Source: Cycas panzhihuaensis
Lineage: Eukaryota; Cycadophyta
Reading direction: 5' to 3'
Length of the DNA stretch: 64,000 nt
Assembly: GCA_023213395.1 (NCBI GenBank)
Contig: CM041465.1
Coordinates: 82,343,741-82,407,740 of the forward strand
Shown here: positions 1 to 11,973 of the stretch, piece after piece
How the letters are laid out: each line of letters starts with the position of its first letter
Numbering within the stretch: the stretch's first letter is position 1
Translations under genes and position numbers: made by a program
Notes under the pieces: model-generated
Seen by the model: the letters and a program-made list of their open reading frames with translations, nothing else
Databases searched by the model: none
Told to the model about the DNA's origin: nothing

Positions 1-900
1 ACCTAATCAACCTTAGGCTAAATCAAAATTAACCCCCTTTTTATTACATTTATTACATTAACCCCCCCCCCGCTTTTATTATATTTATTATTACATTAGA
101 GACCCCCCTACATTTTATTATTAAAATTAACCCCCCCAACTATATTTTTAATGTTATAATTAACCCTCTCTATTATACTTTAATATTAAAAACAATGCCC
201 TCCCTTATTACATTTATAAATCAACATAATACCCCCTCATTACTTTAGTGTATTAATATCTTTATTAATTAAACCTTCCTTTTTAATCAATTAAATCTCT
301 CTATTACCCCCTATTAAATATTTGGATATTAAATCCCCTCCTTTTTTATTATTACATTTAATTTGTTAATAATTAAGACCTTTGTTTTGTAATCATAAAT
401 CATTTTTTTTTCTTTTTTCAAATTAATATACCTTTAAATAATGCTACATATTTTCTCTTTTTTTTTTTACATTTTAACTCATTATTAATTTTCTAAAATT
501 GTGGAAGATCTTTACAAACTATTGTTTATTATAAAACTAGTTAACAGTTAGTCAAAAGTATTTTTTAATAAATTATTCATATCTATTGTCTTCTCAAAAT
601 AATCAAAAGGGAATATAAATACTCTTAATTATTAGTTTATAAAGTATTTTTTTATAAGTCTTCAAATGAACACTTAACTTTTTTTTCTTATGACTGAATA
701 AGTAATTTATTCCTTAATATATTTCTTTAGCAATAAGGGGGACTATTAACATATTTTTTCAAGAAAAGGGGGAACATTTAATTCTTTTTCTTTTTAGAGG
801 AAGGCTATCTAAACAAACTTAATAACAATGATTTATAATTTCTTAAACATGTTTATGATATGTTAATAGGATTATTCTGATGTTTGGTAATTTTTATGTG
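1..900 (+). repeat. C-rich degenerate repeat block, leader of A1
   Basis: AT-rich sequence broken at irregular 40-70 bp steps by runs of 5 to 11 cytosines, on the loose pattern TTAACCCCCYTTTATTA. The opening bases (TAAATCAAAATTAACCCCC) match 63750-63770, and the G-rich piece near 730-775 matches 63960-64000. The block therefore belongs to the family A leader and is not random low complexity. No coding potential was seen. Confidence 0.7.
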
Positions 901-959
901 ACTTTTATCACTTATATTTATTCATCTAGATTTTCCAAATCTTTTGACTCAAACAGACT

Positions 960-1990
960 TCTAATCAGCATTTACAAATTCCCAATATGGCACTAATGCC
1001 AGGGACAACCACCTACATTCTGATTCCAGTTCTAAACAGCTCAAATTATGTCAACTAGAGGAATCACATTTTTCATCAGCTTAAACAACATAAGATATGT
1101 GATATGTAATAGGTGAATTCAAAAAACTAAAAGACGCAACTTTAGAAAGCTATATGGTATATCTAATGAACTTTGATTCCACTTTAGGCACCATCTTATC
1201 GTCACTCTTACCAGAAATCAGTCAGCAGTTCTTTGATACAGATGATCTAGCCATTGTCTGGAATACTCTTAAGGAAAAATATGATAAGGTCGACACACAA
1301 TAATTGGTTATCCTAGAATAGCAATTGTATGACCTTAATTATGATGATTTTTCCAAAGTTGAAGAATTTTTATCCAAAATTTAACTAATTAATAAAGATC
1401 TAAGCAACTATATTAAAACTACAATTAAAGTATGTGATGTAGAACAAATAGTCACATATGCTAAAGATAAAGATACACTCGTATGTCTTGTAATAAACAA
1501 ATTACCAAAACATTTTAATCTTTTCAAGAATACTAAATAACAAGCTGGTAATCCTCTGATAACTTTTAATCAGTTAACAAACCAAATGATTGAACATCAA
1601 ACGATGTTAATTCAAATAGGTAAATTGAAAGATCCTTCTCAGGCTTTCTTTTCTAAATCTAAGCCTCAAAATAAAACCAAACATCAGAATAACTTTAATA
1701 ATAATCCAAAATTCCATAAACCTCATAGAGGTCCACCTCCTAGTTCTCAAAATAATACTAAGTATTCTAGTCCACCTAAATATCAGAATACTTACAATCA
1801 GTCTATTTCAAATTGGAACACCGTTAATGCTTCTTAGAACATTAGTTGTACCTACTGCTATAAAAAAGGCCACACTATTGATGTCTGTAGAAGTAGAATA
1901 GCTTCAGAAGCTTAGAAAGCTTCCAAGATATTGTAAACCTGACCATAAAATTGACCACAATCCCATAATTATTCTTTAACGGTAATAACT
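960..1990 (+). pseudogene. gag: copia gag (UBN2-type) with zinc knuckle, decayed, A1
   Basis: Nucleocapsid-like Gag of element A1. One main frame can be followed from about 1130: FDSTLGTILSSLLPEI, then AIVWNTLKEKYDK, then FSKVEEFLSKI, LVINKLPKHFN and QLTNQMIEHQT, which is the usual spacing of the copia gag (UBN2/DUF4219) domain. A proline- and asparagine-rich stretch follows (1640-1830). A complete CX2CX4HX4C zinc knuckle, CTYCYKKGHTIDVC, sits at 1847-1888. In-frame stops occur where Gln is expected (CAA to TAA, CAG to TAG). The only open piece of any length is 1586-1837. Confidence 0.75.
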
Positions 1991-4236
1991 TCTGCATTTG
2001 TTTCTCTATCTAATCAATCACCTCACTGGATCCTTGACTCTGGTGCTTTCCATTATATGACAGGACACTAGGAAAATTTATCCACTTATCAATATGATAC
2101 TCACTCTGAAGAAGAGATTTCTTTTGGAAGTGGATCCCAACTCAAAGTAAAAGTATTAGGTGATGTCACTTTAAAAGATGGTTCAATCAAGGATGTCTTC
2201 TACGCACCTGGTTTGTTACCAAATCTTCTTTCTGTCTACCAAATCTACCCAAAAAATCTTGTTGTCAAATTCTAGAAAGATAAATTTATTATTAAAGAAC
2301 CATTAAATAAATTCAAACCTATTTCCTCTAGACCTGTTGATCATAAAATAGGTCTTTATAGTTTAACTAATTTACAAAATACTAAAACAAAGTTATTTAG
2401 TGCCTTTATAGATAAATCTGACCCAGACAGTAAATTATGGCATTCACGATTTGGCCATACTAATTATGGAAAACTTTAATACCTGAAAAGAAATGACATG
2501 GTTCACGGTCTTTCTACCCTAAATATTGTTTATGGTGTCTGCGAAGGCTACGTAACAGGCAAGAAACACACGGATCCCTTTCCATATCAGACTCAATTTA
2601 GAGTGAAAGTTTCACTTGAACTTGTTCACTCTAATATATGTGGACCATTCTATATAACTTTATATTCTAGCTATCATTATTTTGTCACGTTTATTGATGA
2701 TTTTTTGAGAAAATGTTAGGTTTACACACTCAAGACTCGTAATCAAGTATTTGACATCTTCATTGAATTCAAAACACTTGTAGAAAATTAAAATTTTCAG
2801 ATCTGATAATACCAAAGAATGCCTAAGAGGTAAATTCACTTCCTTTTGTAAGAAACATGGAATTTAATTTCAACATTATGTTGCTTATACTCCTCAACAA
2901 AATGTTGTTACTGAATGCAAGAACCATACTCTTATCGAAATGACTCGATGCATGCTTATACAAAAAGTCTTGACTTAAAGTTGTGGGCAAAAGCAATTGC
3001 CTATTCCAACTATCTTTTAAATCGTTTACCTAGTAAATCTTTACAAAACATTACCCCAGAACAAAAATGGTCTGGATGAAAACCCTCAGTTAAACATTTG
3101 AGAATTTTTGAAAGTATTGTGTAGGGACACGTTCCCAAATAAAAATATAAGAAACAAGATCCTAAATGTCAAAAATATGTCTTCATTGGATATAGCGAAG
3201 AAAGTAAAGCTTACAGACTTTTAGATCTAGTCACGCATAAAATTTTAATTTTACGTGACATAATATTTGACGAAGAAGAATCTTCTTAACCTCCACTTAT
3301 GTAGAACTTTTGATTGAGAATCTATTAACCAACACCTATTTGGTTGAGTCCTCTAAAAAATAAGTTGACCCTGAGACTATAGAATCCTTATCTACACAAG
3401 TCTAAAATTGGTTTAACATTGAAAATGCTAAACCAATTTCTAATCCTTTACAATTAGGAGTAAAATTATCTACTGATTGTTCCATACCCTTATGTGATCC
3501 AACTTTATATAGGCAGCTTATTGGTAGCCTTATTTATTTAACACATACCCAACCTGATATATACTATGCTGTTGCTTTATGTTTATGTTATATATAAAAA
3601 CCACATGAATCACACTAGAAAGCTACTAAACGTATTCTTCGATATCTTCAAAATACTATTTTAACCTCTAATCTTTACATTATCTTTTGATTTGATTAGG
3701 CGGTGTCTCAAATGTATGGTCTAACTTATAATTTGAAGAAACCTCTAATCTTAACAGTATATTGAGATTGTTAGGGTGTGTCTCAAATGACCATAAGTCT
3801 ATAGTAGGTTATGTGTTTTTTCTATATTCTTTACCTATCACATGGTCTAGTAAAAAAATGTAGGCTGTAGCTCTATCAACAACTGAAGCTGAATATCAAG
3901 CACTTGTTGAAGTAAGAAAAGAAGCACTTTGTCTCAAATCTCTCTTAAATGAAATTGGTCTATTTCCTAACTTTTCTATGGAACTTAAAATTGATAATCG
4001 ATGTGCTATTGCTATTGCTACAAATCTAGTTACTCATTCTAGAACTAAACATGTAGAATTGCATCAACATTTTATTCATAATCTTGTTACTGATAATATT
4101 ATTCATTTGTTTTATTATCCTACAGATCTACAGATTGCTGATATCCTTATCAAGTCTTTGACTGAAGTCAAGTTTCTAAATCTGCAAGATTTGTTAAAGA
4201 TAAAAGAAGTCTCCATCAAAGGGGGATCAACATGAT
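1991..4236 (+). pseudogene. pol: copia pol: protease, integrase, RNase H; RT core missing (A1)
   Basis: Protease motif HWILDSGA at about 2023-2046, with FGSGSQ and DVFYAPGLLPNLLSV following. The GAG-pre-integrase motif LWHSRFGHTNYGKL is at about 2437-2478. The integrase core gives DPFPYQTQFRVKVSLELVHS, then FIDDF, RSDNTKEC and VAYTPQQNVV (2570-2920), and its C-terminal part reaches about 3290. The RT palm, including the YVDD box, is absent: the frame passes within about 110 bp to the segment normally downstream of RT (NAKPISNPLQLGVKLS, then LIGSLIYLTHTQPDIYYAV at 3505-3580). RNase H is well kept to 4235 (ALSTTEAEYQAL, TKHVELHQHFI, DLQIADILIKSL). Many stops and frameshifts occur. Confidence 0.85.
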
Positions 4237-4278
4237 GAAGACCTTCTTTATCTTCTATATTGTATAAAAGCTAATATT

Positions 4279-4287
4279 AAAGGGTGA
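4279..4287 (+). other. polypurine tract of A1
   Basis: AAAGGGTGA directly precedes the TGTTAGGAA that opens the 3' LTR, as expected for the plus-strand primer. A second, more canonical purine run (AAAGGGGGATC) lies about 65 bp upstream at 4218-4228, just inside the end of the RNase H frame. Confidence 0.6.
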
Positions 4288-4743
4288 TGTTAGGAATATT
4301 AATGTTAGTTTTATGTTAATGCTATCTTTTGATCACATATGTAAATAAAAATTTAAGTGATGTAAAGGTTTATTTTTATAAATTTTATGTTGATTATTAA
4401 TTATTATATGAAGGTCATTGAAATGCGCAACTTCCCATTTCAACGAACCTCTCATTCTTTAAATAGCCTCTCCTAAATTCTAGGAATTGGTTCTAAGAAT
4501 ATAGGAGGCTGTCATAAGCCTATATGAAAGTTGGTTTCCATATGTATTTAAAGGGTAATATTGTCAAGGTTTTATGTAAAGTTTCTTAAGTTAATAAATT
4601 CTTAATTAGAGAGGTGGTTTTTCTTCCCCAAAAGGCGTTCTCCACCTACCAAAATAATGTGTACATGTGTAATGTCAGATTTCACCTATGAATGTTTGTT
4701 AATATATTCCTGTTGATATTGTACATACTGCCTATCTCTCACA
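4288..4743 (+). repeat. 3' LTR of A1
   Basis: Starts TGTTAGGAATATTA and ends TCTCTCACA. It aligns along its length with 61265-61704: a shared block around the CCATTTCAACGAACCTC segment, TCCTAAATTC, ATAGGAGGCTGTC-like and GAGAGGTGGTTTTTCTTCCC segments, in the same order. It contains an A/T-rich AATAAA-like signal near 4590, just before the GAGGTGG...CCACCT stem. This is the decayed partner of the A2 LTR. Confidence 0.8.
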
Positions 4744-4890
4744 TTTATAAAAGACGTTTAAATTTTTTTAAACCTTCATAATTATATTCAAGAAATCAAA
4801 TGATATTAATTAGATTAAGAAGATACTGATTTCAAATGGCGACTGCGCGGTGAGCTGGAGAAGATGAACTAGAGCAAAAGATCTATTTCA
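4744..4890. other. unassigned flank of A1
   Basis: About 150 bp between the A1 LTR and the TA array. A short GC-richer piece (ATGGCGACTGCGCGGTGAGC, 4837-4856) stands out. It may be the edge of the next element. No gene was recognised. Confidence 0.3.
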
Positions 4891-5646
<756 letters not shown>

Positions 5647-5647
<1 letters not shown>

Positions 5648-7025
5648 GTGAAAGGGAATAAGAATGGCCAATGACCTGTGTGATGTAACAGAGGTAAAAT
5701 AAGGTAGGTAAATTTGATCAAAATAATCAAAAAATACCACGAATGGAGATGCAATGAAGTGGGGGATCAAGTTAGAATCTAGATCTGGCCAGAAACTGTG
5801 TGAAAATAGGTGATTAAATAGATATATACAATGTGAAGAAAATCATGGATGGCAGCTAAATAGAAAGGATAATAATGCTATGAAGGCTAAACAGCTTAAA
5901 TTAGTCTCAGATCTAAGCTAAGATAGACCCACAAGGGACGTCTGAGTAAGGATAACTAAAATGTGCAAAAAAAAATTCAAAAAAATTTAAGAAAGCAACA
6001 AAAAATTGATGAAAAACCTGAGAAATTAGAGCCTGAGTGACTTTGGAGGATGAATCTCTCTCTGTAAGCCACGAAATGAGATGAAAATTGATAGGTAGTA
6101 AGGCATCTTAAGCAGCAAGAGGCTCATAAAGTTTTAGGATAATCCATTACCTATGTGCTAAGAACGAGCATGTAAACCAAATAGGAGCCAAATGGAGTAA
6201 CAATCAATCAAAATGAAATATCTCACTATACGATCAACAAAATCATGAAGGGTTTCTTCCACTAGCTTGCTGGTTCAAGAAGGATCACAATAGGTAGTCA
6301 CTTGTAGGGGTTTCGAGCACTAGATCTGCTACACAAGCTTACCGAATCGAGGCTATCATATCGCCCAGAAACGAAAACCGTGAAATAAAATGTAAAATGA
6401 AAAAAATAATTGAATAAACTTTAAAATGTATAAAGTTAACTTTAATGTGCTATATAATCAAACCAATGTAGCTGTAGACGAGCTGTAAATCAACTATAAC
6501 TTGCCAAAACCTAGAAAAAATGGTGAATAGATAATAAAATATTATAAAATATTATAAAATATCAAACAAAATCTTAGTATAACTTCTCCAAAAGACTTAT
6601 TGGGCTGAATATGCAATAATTATTACATAGATCTAATAAAATATTGAGTAAATAGACTAGATACAACAAAAATATCCAAATATTTAACAAAATATATAAA
6701 ACTTATTAATAGAAACTTCGTAAAATGATGAGATCTTGAATATTTTACTAATTATGGCTATGATCCTACATAGATCTATGAAAATATGGGTTATTTTATA
6801 AATATAAATAAAAAATAATCAAATTTTTAATGAAAAACAATATAATAAACTCCTAATAAGCTTTATAGAGAATGAATAGAATCAATATTTGGCTTATCAT
6901 GAGTAGATCTACTTTATAAACTAATGGATCTTCTTACTTTAAAAAAAAATGACTTCAATAGGCCAAAACCTGAGCTTTGATACCAAATGAAGCAATAAGC
7001 CTAAAATCTAAGCTCTGGTACCAAA
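5647..7025 (-). mobile_element. leader of element G (repeat shared with H)
   Basis: Non-coding leader of a minus-strand LTR element. The stretch 5965-6380 matches 60645-61060 nearly base for base over long tracts (GAGCCTGAGTGACT, AAATAGGAGCCAAATGGAGT, TTTCTTCCACTAG and TCGAATC are in the same order), and the looser match spans the whole interval up to the primer site. There is no reading frame. Because the TA array replaces what would follow on the left, G's gag region and 3' LTR were not found. Confidence 0.6.
6974..7023 (-). other. duplicated primer-binding site of G
   Basis: Two complements of the initiator-tRNA-Met primer site, GCTTTGATACCA (6974-6985) and GCTCTGGTACCA (7012-7023), 38 bp apart. 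The second is separated by two bases from the TG that starts the G LTR on this strand, which is the normal spacing. Confidence 0.7.
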
Positions 7026-7356
7026 TGAAGGATTTGAAATGGAGACAGAGTGGAACAGATATCAAAATAATCAAGCCATTATATTACATGAGTATAAATA
7101 AAGTATTACAACCAATCCATTGTTGAGAGTATATATAACTTTCCAAAAGAAGGTGATATCTAAAGACATCAAGGTTTGTTACCCTAGTAAAGGTATAGTT
7201 TGAGGGAGGAGAAAAACCTCTTCAACCTCCAAAATTTAAAATATAATAAAATAATGCTTAACTAAAGTAACACTTGACCTTACCTTACTTACCTTCACAT
7301 GTGTGCACTCAAATATGTAAAATGTGGGAGTGGGGTGATGAACATTAACCCCAATA
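7026..7356 (-). repeat. 5' LTR of element G
   Basis: On the minus strand the LTR begins TATTGGGGTTAATGTTCATC and ends TCCTTCA. It contains, in the same order as the LTRs of D and E, a GGTAAGTAAGGTAAGG segment (7273-7296), a GA/CT stem (7203-7230), a TATA-like stretch, and a hairpin with arms GATGTC and GATATC (7155-7170). The start, the primer site and the shared layout make this a safe LTR call, though its partner is not in the window. Confidence 0.7.
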
Positions 7357-7989
7357 ATTTATTACTAATCTTAAGTGTATAAAGGCTTGAATGAGATTAA
7401 AATATAATGGAATAAATGCTTAAGGACATATGTAAACCTAAGTTATAGAGATGCTCAATATACATATCCAAAAATCTCTTCCTTTGTTAACCAAGATTCA
7501 TATGAAGATTATAAGTAACCATAATCAAGAGTATTCTGTTATATGCAATATCTCATAGCATAAAGTCAAAATCTCTATAATATAGTAAGTAAATAAAGTT
7601 GCCCAACTATATTACAACTGATGAAATCTCCCATCTAACCAATCATAATCTCGTAAGGGAATCTACCCCCTTGCTTAAGTACATGATATAAATGGAGTAC
7701 TATTTTTTCACCCTTATAGCACTTACTTAAGTTGACCTACCAATAGATACCCCAAGGCCTTATTTATATAAAATTTTATAGTAAAGAAGTTACCTCAAAG
7801 TTACTACAGTTACATATGAGCATACCCTTACTTATAGCATCATCAATAATAAATATCATAATTTTCTCTTCTCAAGCCATGCTTATTATTCTAAATAAAC
7901 CAATAATGTTAAGTCACTTGGGGAACCCTGTAAATCCAATATCAAAGGACTACCTTATTATGCCATGCACCCATCCAACATATAAGGTA
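7357..7989. other. unassigned AT-rich stretch
   Basis: No reading frame, LTR boundary or repeat that I can recognise. It lies between the G LTR and the dispersed GAGTAACCAACTC repeats. Confidence 0.4.
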
Positions 7990-8520
7990 TAACCAGGACT
8001 CAAGGGGAGTAACTAACTACAACCCTTATCTTTAAATAGCCAATAAGCATAGCAACAAACTTAACATCATATAAATATGGCTTAGGGAGAGTAACCAACT
8101 CAAACCCTTAAAGAGAGTAACCAACTCTATCCCTACTTAAGGAGAGCAACCAGCTCAATCACAACTAGAGTAATAATCCAAGAGGAGTAACTAACTCAAC
8201 TCCTATGCAAATAACATCAATAATAGAGCATATGAGAGAAACTAACTCAACCCTACCTCATAAGAAAATATTTACACCTAATTATAATAGTCCAAGGAGA
8301 TTAGAAATATAACTTGCTCATAAGGATCTAGAATACACTAAGCATATCCTTTCATAGGACTAAAATAACTCTAAAATCTCAAGTAAAACTAAAGTAAGCT
8401 TCCATTCTAAAATCTAGTGGAGCAACCAACTCAACACCATGTATATAAAGAGCTTAGGGATAGCAACCTACTCAAGATCCCTAAGAGTTCAAGGAGAGAA
8501 ACTCACTCAAAATCCTTGCT
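7990..8520 (+). repeat. dispersed degenerate short repeat, consensus GGAGAGTAACCAACTCAA
   Basis: At least nine variants of GGAGAGTAACCAACTCAA occur at about 7998, 8083, 8112, 8140, 8185, 8233, 8411, 8456 and 8492. Each has a purine-rich start (AAGGAGAG) and usually CCCT after it. Spacing is irregular (about 27-180 bp), so it is not a simple tandem array. Non-coding and of unknown origin. Confidence 0.6.
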
Positions 8521-10349
8521 CAAAAATCCCCAGTGGTTCCTTTATATTTCCTTGATGTAACTCTTTCTTTGGCTAATCATTTTTCTCCCATTTGTATCTC
8601 TACCTATATGTGCATATCTTTTCCTTTCTCTTCCTTTATTTTATTCTATTTTCTTGTCTTCCATTCCTTTCCTAAATATCATTAATATTGGATGAAAGTT
8701 ATGGAACTTAGTTCTTAAAAACTCACTCTTACATGTATGAGTGAGATAAATTCCCTTGAATCAAGATTCCAATACAACTAGAAGTATCCAATTCTAGCTT
8801 TGAATGAGCGAGATATCACCAAAATAGTGAAAGGTTATCCTAGAGTAATTTTCACTTATTTTTATAAGTTTAATCATAAAACATAAAATTATTGCCTTAA
8901 ATAGTTTATGGGTATAAACTCTCTCTATATAAATGAATATCTCCTTTAGAGAGCTTTGAATTAATAGGTAGAGTACAAAGAAGGGCCAAGTATTAAGAGA
9001 GTTATGGCCATTTTAGTGAAATATAAATTTTGATGGTTTTGTCTATTACTTTCCTATGAGCCCTTTCCTTGTGTCATTTCTTCCCACTAATTATTATCCC
9101 ACCTAAGTTCTTTCTCAAAAATATTTCCAAGTAGGAATCCTTCATGCAAGACTTTTTTCCATAGGGACTTTTTCCATGCAGTCTTTTCCCTCTTGAGCCT
9201 TTCCCACTTTGGCTTTTCCCGCTTTAGACTATTCTACTTTTACAAAAAACTATGATGTTTTTTATAAAAGTATGGCTATGAAGTCTAACTTCAAATAGTC
9301 ATACCTTTCATGTTTGGATCTGATTTAAGAGTTTCACCACTCAATGAAAATCTCTCAACATGCTCTTCATTATGGAATAATTATAGAAGGCTACAAGATA
9401 ATCTATGATAATTTTTTATCCCTTCAAACTTACCAACTTAATAAGTTATTACATTTTTATAAGTGATTAAATTTAAACTCTATAACATTGAATTGCCATA
9501 ACTTTTTTATACAATATCAATTTTGAGGCTTCTACCACTTATTGGAAAGCTCTTGATGTCTTATTTGATGAGGACTAAGATATAAAATCCATTTCTAATG
9601 TATATAGTAGATAATTACTTTAGAATAAAGCTTTTAAATTTGATTTTACCTTTTAGTAATCTACCTTTCAACCATTCTAGCAACTTCAAACTTATATATC
9701 TTTTCCTTTCAATGTTTATTTCTAATAATCTACCAATTAATAAAAAACTCAAACTTTGATCTCTTACTCGGTGATGTTATCTCTTGCAAATAGTGTCTTT
9801 AAACTAAATATATCATTATTTGGAAATGCTCTTTTATGGATTTTAGAATCACACTTGTTGCTACCCAAACTATACCTACCCCTCTATTCATTTTTCACTC
9901 ATATCATCTGCTCCCTTATATTTGAATGTATATTAATGCAATTCAAAATAAAACAAATGTTACATCATGCAAACTATTAGCATACAAATGTAATACCTTG
10001 CCATCAAATCCTAGAATAAACTAACTATCTATTCTAAAAATAAAAAATAGTGTATCATAACACTTAGTGCAATATAAAATGAAATTTTACCTCAAAAGGA
10101 TAAATAAGTAAACAAAAATAGTATACCCTCATACCTAATGGAGCATAAAATAGCTTCCACCTTAATAGGATGAATAATAAACAAAATGAAATAAAGTACA
10201 TTAATATAAACTATAAAGAGAAGTAAAGAAGATAGGGAAAGATGATGAAGACTATTAATAATTTTCCATGAGAGAGTAGAAGAATGTAACCAAATGATGA
10301 TCACCTTAAGGTTGGGTCTTTATACTAGTTGATTTTCCTCTCATTTTTA
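8521..10349. other. unassigned stretch
   Basis: AT-rich, with pyrimidine-rich tracts (8560-8680) and a cluster of TTTTCC words at 9150-9230. Short open frames at 9756-9980 and on the minus strand at 10092-10304 have no recognisable motif and are not supported as genes. Confidence 0.4.
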
Positions 10350-10640
10350 TCATTCTATTTATTCTAAGTAAGTCCATATTGATATTTATCTAGATCATTA
10401 ATAATCTTATGAAAGGTAATTTGAGATTGTCTTTCTACAATCTTATAATTATTATAAGAGTTAAATGATTTAATGACTACATAAATAAAAGTATCATTGT
10501 CTTTTCTATATTATAGCTTATAGAGAATCAAATTCAAATTCATAAATCGTATATGAAATAAGAACTCTTCTATTGTGGAGAAGTCTTTAAAATTTTTACT
10601 ATTTAATTTTTATTCTAATACAACCATTTGAGATACATCA
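10350..10640 (-). pseudogene. copia gag relic
   Basis: Minus-strand translation gives a readable Gag-like string: FKDFSTIEEFLFHIRFMN, then KDNDTFIYVVIKSFNSYNNY, then QSQITFHKIINDLDKYQ, with few stops. It parallels the A1 gag (FSKVEEFLSKI, AKDKDTLVCLVINKLPKHFN, ITFNQLTNQM) in order and spacing. No zinc knuckle or pol was found beside it. A minor fragment; the assignment rests on pattern similarity only. Confidence 0.4.
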
Positions 10641-11640
10641 ATATTTTTATTTAGATTTTTTAGCATAGTCTATACAAGATTTATATTAGATAGCTAAATT
10701 CCAATATTAGGAAGAAAAGTAAATATAATTATACCAAAGGTTTTATTACAATTGGTGAAATATATTTGCCTAGCATTTGGATCTCTTAGTTCCTTAAATT
10801 AACCTACAATATATGTCTATAATCTTTATAGTAGTAAAAAAATTAGAAATTCTCATTTCTTAATAATTATAATATAACCCACCAAGTGCAGGTAGTTCAT
10901 AAAACTACATAAGTAATTTTAAAAAGAACTAAATGGGTGATCCAAATGAGTCAACATAGAGACTAATAGATGCTCGACCAATCAGAGGGTACCAATCTCT
11001 AATATTACATATGATGGTACCTTATAAGGTCTTTGAAAGTGTTTAATGGATAAATAAACTCATGATATCTAACACACACACATATATCTACTATCCTTCC
11101 ATGACGAGGTGTGACCTATCAGTGTACCCTTTAATAAATAAACAACAATTAGTTAATGGTAATTAATGATTAGGTATATAATAATACTTCCCCATTAAAA
11201 TGCTTCACCCTCAAAGCATGATTAATTCACCCTTAAACTTGTTGAGTATTATCATCACCAAAAATAATTTTTTGCTTCTTATCATCATCTTCAAACTTTA
11301 AAAATAAATCAATATTATGAGACATATGTGGAATATTTGAAATATGACCTATATCATTAAATATATATTACCTAAAATGTTTCCTAATATTTCTCTAATA
11401 CCTCAACACTTTAACAAAAGGAATATCTGAAAAGCTCAGGGCATCTTCCTCTAATACATCCTCTACTTCCCTACCACCATAGCTAACATCAATTAAAGCT
11501 TATACATAAGAGGTTTTAAAGCACAAGGGTCACTCAATAAAAAATAAAAAATAAAATAAGGACTATGAATCTCACCTATGTAGCATAAAAGTAAAATTAT
11601 TGATCACTCAACCATGTAGTATGAATGAAAAAGCATCCCT
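10641..11640. other. unassigned, with an F-like 3' tail on the minus strand
   Basis: On the minus strand, 11177-11220 reads ATGCTTTGAGGGTGAAGCAT followed by AATGGGGAAGTA. This is the hairpin-plus-polypurine tail seen just before family F LTRs. It suggests the 3' internal end of an F-like element facing left, with its LTR somewhere in 10.7-11.18 kb. A short (CA)n run lies at 11073-11082. No gene was recognised. Confidence 0.35.
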
Positions 11641-11973
11641 AAGAAGCTTAAGCATACTTCAAAGGAGCCATCATCACCCATATTGTGGGAGTATTGGACC
11701 CTAGATTTTATAAAACTTTAATTTATTATACCGCAAGACCAAATTTATTCTATAATTCTATCAAAATAAATGGGTCATCTCATTTTGAGATTCTATATGT
11801 TATGTGCCCATATGGTCTATACCTTTCTTCACAAATCAAGTAGAAAGTATTAATTTCCACTTTGTAACACCATGATCAAACTTCTATGTTTAACATTTTA
11901 TTAGCAATGGGTAGTTGTTGTATGTATTCATGTATTCAAATGCTTTAAGGGTAAAGCATCTAAGGGGGGAGGG
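11641..11973 (+). mobile_element. 3' internal end of an F-family element (F0)
   Basis: From about 11865 the sequence matches 27345-27496 (AACACCATGATCAAA, then ATGCTTTRAGGG, then AAGGRGGGAGGG) and ends in a polypurine tract directly before the 11974 LTR. Internal sequence of family F therefore lies on both sides of that LTR. The left boundary is not resolved. Confidence 0.5.

Larger units (their letters stand above)
1..4743 (+). mobile_element. Ty1/copia retrotransposon A1, 3' part
   Basis: This is the right-hand part of a copia element whose 5' LTR lies outside the window. Reading left to right it has a C-rich leader block, a decayed gag, protease, GAG-pre-integrase, integrase, the tail of the reverse transcriptase, RNase H, a polypurine tract and a 3' LTR. 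The domain order is the copia order (integrase before RT). Many in-frame stops show that it is dead. A second copy of the family (A2) begins at 61265 in the same orientation, and its leader ends in the same C-rich repeat that starts this window. Confidence 0.85.

Noticed and set aside
7990-8520. CRISPR-like array
   Set aside because: Repeats are degenerate and irregularly spaced in a eukaryotic, transposon-rich setting.
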